Below, in pieces: positions 55,859-64,000 of a DNA stretch of 64,000 nucleotides; the stretch's first letter is position 1; every line of letters begins with the position of its first letter. Made by a program: the position numbers and the translations under genes. The notes below the pieces were generated by a model. That model was not told where the DNA came from. It was given only the letters and a program-made list of their open reading frames with translations, and did no database searches. This DNA is from Batillaria attramentaria (taxonomy: Eukaryota; Mollusca; Gastropoda; Batillariidae): the NCBI GenBank assembly GCA_018292915.2, contig JACVVK020000166.1, positions 541,001 through 605,000 of the forward strand. The letters run 5' to 3'.

Positions 55859-58800
55859 ATAGTTTAGCAATCTCATTTTTAAAGTGTTTTAGATAAAACC
55901 TGTGGTGTTTTTTTTTTGTTTTTTTGGTAGTTGTTTGTTGATAAGTTTTTATGGGTTTTTTTTTCTTTTCTTTTTAGAGTTTAGCGATGGGGGAGGGTAG
56001 ATTGAACAGGCACATTTTGCAAAATGTCATGTACTTACAGGGTTGCTGCTTGTGTTGGATAAACGTCGCCCGACAATCTGTGTGTAGACTGAAAATACTC
56101 CTCACCTGTTATTTGACTGTGCTGCTCTTGAGAAGATATTCTAGGGACACAGTTTACATTTCACTTAAGGTGCAGCTGCCAGTTTCCCTTGCTGGTGAAA
56201 TTTATGCCTGTCTCGGTTCATGCCAGCCAAATGACGTGCACAAACAAGCCTTGAAAGGGAGAAAACTGTAATTCAAAAGTGTAAGACGATGATGCACACT
56301 GTTGGCTTACAATGCACCTTCTCAGGGCCTCCTCAGACGTGCATTTCAAACGAAACATTGAGTTGTGTACTGTTTCCAACCTGTTCACATAAACATGACA
56401 TGCTTGGTACGCGGGGTTCTGAGTGGGTAAAAATCAGTTGAAAAAGACCTGCTTTGACAATGTTACTAAAGCTATTTTGTCGGACTCGCACACTGTTAGT
56501 GTCATAAAGAATGCATACTCTAGCAAAGGAGTAAACACAGTACGCATTGTAGAAAGAAACTGTCGCCTAAAAACACAGCGTCAGGGATGGCTGGAGCATT
56601 TTGAATGCTTTTGGACAAGCCCCACCCCCAGCAGTGAGGCTTCTGTTCAGCATTTACCTTTGGAGGTCGTGGGTTTAAGGTGGTTAGGTTCCTTCTTCAT
56701 TTTCCCCCTTTGACCAGTGTCTCAGGTGAAAACCCCCATACACTCACTTGCTTTTTTTCCCTTCTTTTGTGAGTCAAGTTTCAAGTTGTTTATTGTCTTA
56801 TACATTGATGTATTTGACAAGGAGGGGGTTGTTTCCCGCAGGAGTGAGGCATTGTACAGATGTATCATAAAATGAGTCTTTGTTGTTTTTCATCAAAGTA
56901 CGGTATGTCTGGTGTCATTCCAATGCCTAGCATGTACTGTTTGAAAATGAAATCTCATTCATTGTGATTCAAATCGGAGTATGCTGTGTCAAACATTTTG
57001 AGCGTGCACTTACATGGGTGAACAAACATTTTTTTGTATCAATGGAGGTTGTGTGCCTGATATTTTTTTGTTGAATGTTGGAATGTTCTTTCTCCTTTTC
57101 TTCTTTTCTTTTTTTTTCTTCTTTTTTTTTTTCTTTTTTTTTTTTTTCCATTTTCTGTTAGACATTAATGGTTGTATAGCATTGCAACTGGCCTTGCTCT
57201 TATTGTGCACGTTCACAGTCCACTGTCAGGTTCTTTCTCCTGTTGACTCTGTTTCCAGTTGTTAGTCATTGACCATCCCCAAAAATGGGGCACACTACAG
57301 CAGAGCATTTGCACACACATGCTTTTGAAAACTACTCACAAGGAGTAAGTGCAGGGACTCCAGTTGCCATTTGGGCAACCAGCCATTTGAAAATTGGGAG
57401 CCCAGAAAATTTTTTGATAGCCCAAACAATTCTGTCTTGGGTGTGCTGCTGCTTTGCTACGCGCAGTGAAAGAAATGAAGCACACAACGCGGGACCATTT
57501 GTATGGTGAGTGCTGATTTCGGTAAACTGGGATTTGTTGATGCTGTCTTTCACAATTCATTCACCATTTTGGGCTAGGAGAAACATGATACGCTTGGTCC
57601 ACCCCGACATCAAATCTTGCATTTGGTGACAGGCAAATGCATTAGGTCCTCCCTGTACTCACTTTGCTGGTGGAGTGATATCATGCCAGTGTTTTCTTGT
57701 TTTGGGAAAATAATGTATTTTGTGACAACCCATTTATAGAGCTGCAGGACTAGCATGGTGACCCCTAAAACAATTCAGCCTTTTGTGAGTGTTGTAGCAT
57801 TGGAATATCCCTTTTTATATCAAATACTATCCTGCTGTCATCTTTCATTTGCTGTTCATTTTCTGTTTTTCCTGTTCCCCTCTCACTTTTAGTAGTTGAA
57901 TGTTTGTTTCGACCTTCGCATATTTTTCTTCCAGTTTAACTTTTGCACTTACAATTACACCATTGAAATGTTATTGTATGTTATTGTATTGTGCACCAGA
58001 AATTAATTGTGTGGAAGAGAGTGCTCAGTCTATGAATGGAAATTATCTGACTGAATGCATGTGAGTGATACCAGTTGAATGAAATAAAAGGATGAATGTT
58101 TTACTGTATTGTTTTATGTTAACAGTACGTAACAGAGCAACACTGCATTTTTTAAATTTTTTTTTTGCTCAAGCACAGCAAAGTAAGTTATGTTGCTGCC
58201 GTTTTGTGTGTGTGACTCTGTGTGTGTCTGGTGTTTCACATAGACATCTGGCTTGTCTTCTTTTCCTCTCTCTCTCTCTCTCTCGCTCTGTCCAGCACAG
58301 GAGATTATGCAAATTATCACAAACGTCACACTGTGCATTTAGAGTACCGTCTTTATTTTTACTTCAGAACGGTTCTGGTAAGGACTCGGAGCAATCCATT
58401 TCCTCAGCTGCCGATAGCTGTTGGAAAGATCCCAACAGATCCAGTTCATACAAGCAGTCTAATTTCAACACACAACTACATATATATCTCACACACGCAC
58501 GGTTAAGACCTGAAATGAACTCCCCTCTCTACATTATTCACAGCCCTAAAACTATGCTGTGTTCGAATACATTAATTTTTCGACGCGCAGTGTATGACCC
58601 TGAAAAGTAAATACTGCTATTAAACAACAAACCAATACCCTTGTATTTCTTAAAAAAAAAACAAAAAAAAAAACACCCCCCCCCCCCCCAAAAAAAAAAC
58701 AAACAACCCTTGATGACAACTCTTAGTCATGTAATTGTAGTCACTGCCTCATGTTCATGGAGTTAATGAAGTTAGAGGAACCGTATACACGTCATTTGTA

Positions 58801-59257
58801 AATAAGGCTTCAGTTCCTAGCTGCCCTCCGGGAATGAGCCATCAAAGGCTTTGGCAAAATCAAGTCATCTGAAGACCGCTTACCAGTAGAGCCTTCTAGA
58901 ACACATCCTCTGAGCCATCGTGGACCTAATTTTGGCGGTGGTGGTGGTGGTGGTGTTTTTTTTTTGTTTTTTTTTTGGTCGGTTTTTTGTTTCAGCAGGC
59001 ATTTTAACAGGAAACAGTACCGATTGTGATGAAAGTGCTCAACAGCCAAATCCACTTCACACCCGTTTCACACACCACAACTAAGCTTGGTGTATTTCAC
59101 TCAACAATACAACGCCGTTGTAGGGTTGTGTACTGCCAGGGGTTAAACAGGCTTTGCTTTTTTTTGTCCCCGGTCGGTACTGGCGAGATCCATAATTTAA
59201 GATGTTCAAGATTTGTATCCACGATGACTCAGAGATTCTTTTGCTTGCGGCAAGGTC
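55859..59257. other. SDF2L1 3' UTR and spacer
   Basis: No further gene is recognised. A retroelement-type 'caagtttcaagttgtttattgtctta' is at 56775. A long T-rich tract spans 57090-57150, a CT run lies near 58266, and A- and C-runs lie at 58650-58700. AATAAA at 58083-58088 is a possible poly(A) site for SDF2L1, though that implies a 2.2 kb UTR. Confidence 0.4.
58083..58088 (+). terminator. Candidate poly(A) signal
   Basis: AATAAA in 'atgaaataaaaggatg', the first good plus-strand signal downstream of SDF2L1. Assigned by position only. Confidence 0.3.
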
Positions 59258-60231
59258 TTAGTAATACAAGGGTTTAGCAGCTCCCATTGGGAGTGGAACA
59301 CCGTTACTGCCTGGAACAAATCCGTTACCATTTGCGCGTGGATACCCGTTACCATTAGGCATGTATCCGTTATACGGTGGATAACCGTTTCCACCGTTTG
59401 CGTATCCGTTACTGGGTGGATATCCGTTTCTACCGTTTGGGTATCCATTACTGGGTGGATATCCGTTTCTGCCGTTTCGGTACCCGTTACTGGGTGGATA
59501 ACCGTTTCTACCGTTTTGGTATCCGTTACTGACGTAGTTATTCGCGCGGTAGTACGGGGAGGGGTAGTAGGCGCGGGGAGGAGGGGGTTGGTAGTAGGCG
59601 GGTGGGGGGTACATCGGAAGGCGCGGGCGAGGCTCCTCAGGTCTGCTGATCATCTTGTGGAACGTGTCCGTCGGCAGCACGACGTCACCGAACGTCACGA
59701 CGTCAGTCGGGCTGGGATCTGATGACGAAGATGACTCCTCTTCTGAGGCCCTCTTGACTCGTCGGTTAGGCGCTGCGCCAGCGCCTGCTACGGTTCGTGC
59801 GCCTGTAGGTGACTGCTGGGGTATGGCTGGGGCCGCTGCCTGTGGATTCATCTGGCTCATGTAGTTCGGGAGATCGTTACCGTAGATCTGTGGCGGCGCC
59901 TGAGGCGGTGGTGGTACCTGTGAGGTTAGTCATAGTTATTTAGGGCTTAACGCCGCGCAAGCAACAAAGACTAATTCGCGGCTAAGCAAAAGGTAGCCTC
60001 TGCCAGGTCGTTAAAAGGGTAAAAAGCTATTCTAAGTTCCGAAATTTAAATAGCTGAGCTGACCCTTCGCACCACTTGATTGTAATGTCATTATGTGCAG
60101 TGTGTGAGAGAATGCGTGTGATTCACGTGAGTGTGCGTGATGGGTTCAGTTCGCGGCGCTTTGAGCCAATTCACGAAATTGGGTAAAGCGCCTTTACAAT
60201 ACTTATTATTATTATTATCATTCCGTAAAAC

Positions 60232-60263
<32 letters not shown>

Positions 60264-61480
60264 GTCTGGTCTATATATGTCTGGTCTAAATGTGATAAAC
60301 ATGTTCATCAAAAATCACGAAGCTAGGTAGGTCAAAGAAAGTCCATATTGCACGAGACACTAGATTTTCATAAAACAAGTTGGACTCTTTCAACAACTCA
60401 AGAACTCGCAGATGTTGGGGGAGCCGGGATGGCCGAATGGTAGAGCGTTGGACTTCTAATGCTCGGGGCGTGAGTTCGTATCCCGGCTGGGGCCATATAT
60501 TTGTGCCTGCTTTTTCATCGTTGCCCCGTCTTTGATATCACCCGTATGTGGTGGAAAAGGACGTTAAACCCCCAAACACCCACTCGGAGATGTTGTCGGG
60601 GGGGGGGGGGGGGTATATACCGGAACAACACCTTCAGTGATGAAACACAGAAATGGGTACTTGTAAGGAGCAGACACATATGTTAACTGAAGTTTCAAAA
60701 TTTGTTGATGGTGTTTAGCATGAGAGTGAATGGGCGTGATTCTCGTAAGCGCGCGTGTTAGTTTCAGCTCGCGGTGTTTTGATCAAAGCAGCTGGGAAAA
60801 AAATGCCTTTTATCAATTATTCGTTTACGAACTGAAGACGACGACGACGACGATGATGATGATGGTGATGGTGATGATGACAACACTACTACGTCTTGGA
60901 GGGTGGGTGGGTGTTTGAGAGTTTAACGTCCTTTTCCACTACGTATAGGTGCTAACAAAGACGCCGGGGGCAACGAGAAAAAGGCCCAAACCAGGAATCG
61001 AACTGACAAACCGAGCATTGAAAGTCCATCGCTCTGGGCCGTGATACTTATAACACAATGATAATATTTATAAACAACTCACGTAGGGCATTTGCTGTAG
61101 CCGCTGGAAAATCGGGAATGGTTGAGCTTGACCATTTTGTCCATTTTGACCATTTCGTCTGGCCGCCATGGCTAATACCTGCGCCTGCCGGGCGGCTAGC
61201 GCTGCTTGACGCTGCAGAACTTGCGCCTGCGCCCGGCGTTTCTGAGCAAGCAGGGCAGCCTGGTACGCCCGGTTCTGGTACACCTGGTTGGAATTGGTTT
61301 GAACATGTTTATTTCGTGACGCATTGTAGACAGGCACCAATACAGATTATTGAGCAGTACATGCTAAAAGCTTATGCTATGTTCAGCTGTACACTGACAG
61401 TCATGATAGCAATGGCAGGTGACACTGAGTTATTATGATGCTAACATGTTAACATGCTAACGAATAACAAAGCAGAGACG

Positions 61481-61518
<38 letters not shown>

Positions 61519-62525
61519 CTCAGTGTGTGTTGATTAGTTATAATTGTTTGTCTGTTTTTGTGTGTGTGTGTTTTTGTTTTGTTTTTGTCCAGTGGTCAGC
61601 TGCTACAGTTAATATTATTCTATAAATACACGACCAAGAGAATCGTACCGGAAGTGTACAAAATTCAAGTACAGTGTTGAAAATATTTACCTGGTTGGAA
61701 TTACCGTTACCGTTCTGGTAGTAGTTCTGGCGTCGGGGAGGGTAGTAATTCTGCGGTGGAGGGTAGAAGGTCTGCTGCGGCGGAGGGTAATTGTTCCGCT
61801 GTGGCGGAGGGTAATAGTTCTGCGGAGGATAATAGTTCTGCGGAGGAGGCGGAGGGTAATACGGCTGCGGCGGGGGGTAGTACGGCCTGTATCGCTCCTT
61901 CCGATCTTTCCGTTCCGGAGAGACGATCTTGCTGAACGTGTCCGACGGCATGGTCATGTCGCCGATCGTCACTAAGTCCGTGCCGTCCCCACTGTCCCCT
62001 GACGCTCGCTTCTTGCGTTTCCCGGGCAGCACGTCCCCGTACAGACCACCCCGGTTCTGCTTCTGGTAAGGGTTGGGGGCCGCCCTGGGCCCAGCCGGAA
62101 CCCTAGCTCCCCAGTTGGTGCCCGCTTGAGGCCTTGGACTCATCAGCTGGGCCAAGCGCATCATCTGAGACATGCGGGACATTGCCGAAGCAGCTGCCGC
62201 AGGGTGATCGCCAGGGTCTTTCGGCAAGCCGGCAGTCATCCGATCGAACGGGTCCTTGTAAGGGTTAGGGCCTCCAGCTGGGGCGTCTCCTGGGTCTTTG
62301 GCCGGCGTCCCGCTGCCCGGCATGAAGAAATCCAGTCCCAGAAAGGCTCGTTTGGGCCTCGACGGAGCGTCACCGTTGGGGTAGAATCTGAGCCACGCTG
62401 AGTAGCCCCCGCTCGTACACTCCGGGTCCAGGAGAGGCTCGACGAACAGCGGAAGCAGGTCCTTGAGCATGCGCCTGGGCAGGCGTCCTTTGTACATGAC
62501 GTAGAATTCGTCCTCTAGCTTGCTC
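59258..62525 (-). CDS. Pro/Tyr/Asn-rich probable secreted precursor with repeated furin-type sites (5' end outside window)
   Basis: Not recognised as a known family. Three exons on the minus strand: 62525-61691, 61283-61083, 59917-59258; GT-AG borders, phase 0 inside, giving 564 codons to the stop. The first visible exon enters in mid-codon, so upstream exons lie beyond the window. It contains the dibasic site RPKR/AFLGLDFF, then GKRKKR/AS, an acidic linker, the motif TDLVTIGDMTMPSDTFSKIV and a YPPP-rich stretch. The second exon is Ala/Gln-rich (coiled-coil-like, QAALAARQAQVLAM). The third repeats the module: RRVKR/AS, acidic Ser-rich linker, TDVVTFGDVVLPTDTFHKMI, PPPxYY, then 13-residue NGRNGYPPSNGY-type repeats, ending AAKPLYY. 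The composition suggests an extracellular matrix or adhesive protein processed by furin; this is inference. Confidence 0.75.
59321..59527 (-). repeat. In-frame 13-residue NGY-x-NGRNGYPPS repeats
   Basis: About five units, 39 nt each, in the last exon of the Pro/Tyr-rich gene. They degrade towards the C-terminus (NGGNGYPPY, then PNGNGYPRANGNG). Confidence 0.85.
59935..60215 (+). mobile_element. SINE-like repeat, family 2, with 'cgccgcgcaagc' fragment
   Basis: The left part, 'ttagggcttaacgccgcgcaagcaacaaagactaattcgcggcta', also occurs at 12213. The right part (60018-60215) matches the family at 25790, ending 'gggtaaagcgcctttacaatacttattattattatta'. A TA-rich block follows to 60262. Confidence 0.65.
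60419..60600 (+). mobile_element. tRNA-derived SINE, family 3
   Basis: Head 'gagccgggatggccgaatggtagagcgttggacttctaatgctc' with A-box TGGCCGAATGG and B-box-like GAGTTCGTATCCC, then 'tgccccgtctttgatatcaccc' and 'aaaggacgttaaac'. The acceptor ends do not pair, so it is not a tRNA gene. Confidence 0.7.
60715..61045. mobile_element. SINE fragments: family 2 (plus) and family 3 (minus)
   Basis: 60715-60830 carries a diverged family 2 segment ('gtgaatgggcgtgattctcgtaagcgcgcg'). A GAC/GAT trinucleotide run follows (60835-60880). 60895-61045 is an inverted family 3 copy ('agtttaacgtccttttccac' ... 'gaccgagcattgaaagtcc'-like head). Confidence 0.6.
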
Positions 62526-63018
62526 CTAGAACACCAAACAAACAGCGTATACCTATTGCAGAGTATTCTCTAAGTGCTGAACAGGTTAGCGGATACCATT
62601 ACTGAAACCAGCGAAAAAACGAACAAACAAAAAAACACGTTATTATTTCTATTCTCAAGTGAATAGCTGCTGCCTTTTCTTTCTCCTTTGCTCTTCTTTG
62701 TGTGCTGACGCAGAGAGAGAGAGAGAGAGAGAGATCCATTACAATGGACACCTTACAAAGGTACCCCACACCGGCAAAGAAGCAAGATAAAGAGGGGGGA
62801 TTAACAACTTAACAACATAGGATGTGATGCCATGGTTGACACAAATCCGAAAATAAACAAACAAGCTAACAAACGAACGAACAAACAAGTACGATTATGG
62901 TTTCTAAGGAAATCTTGGAAGAAAAAGGGAGACAAATGACAAGTGACAAAACTTTATTTTTGGACGGTAGAAGATATTGGCCATCGGCCAGTTTATAACC
63001 TCGCCATTGCTAAACTAC
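62526..63018. other. Intron of the Pro/Tyr-rich gene, no exon seen
   Basis: Contains a (GA)n run (62710-62734) and AAAC/AAAT-rich sequence. I could not identify the upstream exon here. Confidence 0.4.
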
Positions 63019-63281
63019 TTAGCAGTTATTCCTCATTAAGCTGTGGTATACCGACGAGTATTTTGATCCAAGACGCAAATCAACCCTGAGACGGTATACC
63101 ACAGCTTGATGAGGGTGTAAATGCTTTATCATCCTTTTTTTGCGGACCAATGTATGGTATATTTTGAACGTTTATCCTAGTTAAAACTGACAGTCGACAG
63201 CGGCTAAAGCTCAGGGTTGATTTGCGTCTTGGATCAAAATACTCGTCGGTATAAAACAGCTTGATGGGGAATAACTGCTAA
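63019..63281. mobile_element. Foldback element with ~72 bp inverted arms
   Basis: Left arm 63019-63090 begins TTAGCAGTTATTCC and ends CAACCCTGAG. The right arm 63210-63281 is its inverse, with about five changes. An extra short copy of the 'ccg..tataccacagctt' segment follows the left arm, making a nested hairpin. No coding capacity. Confidence 0.8.
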
Positions 63282-63771
63282 TTAGTAACCACACACACAC
63301 ATGATACATGTTTTAGGAGACGGGTTAGGTAACGTGGATGCTGGGTGCGTGGATTACTGGGGGCAATACACAGTGTATCTATGAACAAAGAGGGACGGCC
63401 CCGTGTACAAAGTTGTTTCTCCAAATTTCATGTTATTTTGTCTGTTTTGTTGTTACTGTTGCCGGTTCTCCCCTCTTCAAGTCTTACCAATGCAACGACA
63501 CTAGATCCGCTACGATCTCGACCGATTAGCCACATGACTGGGGTTGGAGAGAGAGAGAGGTAATTGTGACCACACCGCTCCAATATTATCGAAAAACAAT
63601 TAAGTGTCCTTTCTCCTTCTCCTAAAACGAAATAATAATAAAATTAAAAAATCCCACAAACATTCACAATAAAGTGTCAAAACAGTGTAAACAATCTAAA
63701 TAATTTGCATCAAGAGGACACGTTTTCAGCGAGAATAACTTTACGCAATCAGCCACGTTCTCGAAAAAGAG

Positions 63772-63945
63772 GGGAGCCGGGGTGGCCGAATGGTAGAGCG
63801 TTGGACTTTCAATGCTCGGGTCGTGAGTTCGAATCCCAGCAGGGGCCAAATATTTGTGCTGCCTTTTTGTTTTTTTCCTCGTTGCCACGTCTTTGATATC
63901 ACCCTTACGTGGTTGACAAGGACGTTAAACACCCCCCTCCCCCCG
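63772..63945 (+). mobile_element. tRNA-derived SINE, family 3, best copy
   Basis: Head 'gagccggggtggccgaatggtagagcgttggactttcaatgctc', A-box TGGCCGAATGG, B-box GAGTTCGAATCCC, then 'ttgccacgtctttgatatcaccc' and 'gacaaggacgttaaacacccccc'. About 174 bp. Other copies are at 60419 (plus), 60895 (minus) and 42705 (minus, old). Confidence 0.75.
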
Positions 63946-64000
63946 AAAAGACAAACTTGCGGACAAGAGTCAATTCGGCGAACGTTAGTTACTTAGTTAG

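Noticed and set aside
58092..58610. 172-codon open frame after the SDF2L1 UTR
   Set aside because: It includes CT-repeat encoded residues and has no recognisable domain or splice context.
60419..60494. tRNA-like sequence with A and B boxes (also 63772-63846)
   Set aside because: The acceptor and anticodon stems do not pair and the same downstream body follows in several copies, so these are SINE heads, not tRNA genes.

Overview
The window is nuclear DNA of an animal with large, repeat-rich introns. Conserved genes are split by GT-AG introns. Microsatellites, tRNA-derived SINEs, LINE fragments, small DNA transposons and a Ty3/Gypsy element fill the rest. The repeat types and two lineage-type orphan receptors suggest a lophotrochozoan, most likely a marine gastropod mollusc. 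That placement is inference; no marker gene in the window fixes it. Exon boundaries below were read by eye from splice sites, reading phase and family resemblance.

Left part (1-18.7 kb) is a run of compact housekeeping genes: MCM3 exon 1 (minus, runs off the left edge), TSEN34 (plus) sharing a 318 bp promoter with MCM3, FBXO5/EMI1 (minus), POLR2K (plus) and TTC32 (plus). MCM3 and EMI1 both serve S-phase/APC-C control, TSEN34 tRNA splicing, and POLR2K all three RNA polymerases. Introns and spacers hold SINEs, a non-LTR remnant and short inverted-repeat transposons.

Middle part (18.7-44.5 kb) holds a repeat-filled spacer with a pogo/Tigger-like deletion derivative. It is followed by two tandem, paralogous class A-like seven-transmembrane receptors on the minus strand. 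Receptor 1 (23.4-31.7 kb, 679 aa) is intact, with a very long third intracellular loop. Receptor 2 (33.4-43.3 kb) has the same exon structure, but its last exon is broken by retroelement insertions. Its introns hold a nest of MITEs and an unusual tandem array made from its own splice acceptor and exon start.

Right part (44.5-64 kb) begins with a young, almost complete Ty3/Gypsy retrotransposon (44,565-50,425; 5 bp target duplication gaact). It lies between receptor 2 and SDF2/SDF2L1 (plus), an ER-resident MIR-domain protein. The last gene (59.3-62.5 kb, minus, 5' end outside the window) encodes a Pro/Tyr/Asn-rich, probably secreted precursor. It has repeated furin-type sites and a duplicated core motif, and I do not recognise a family for it.

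Most attractive for follow-up: the furin-modular precursor, the receptor pair with its broken copy, the exon-derived tandem array, and the nested or filled-versus-empty transposon insertions.
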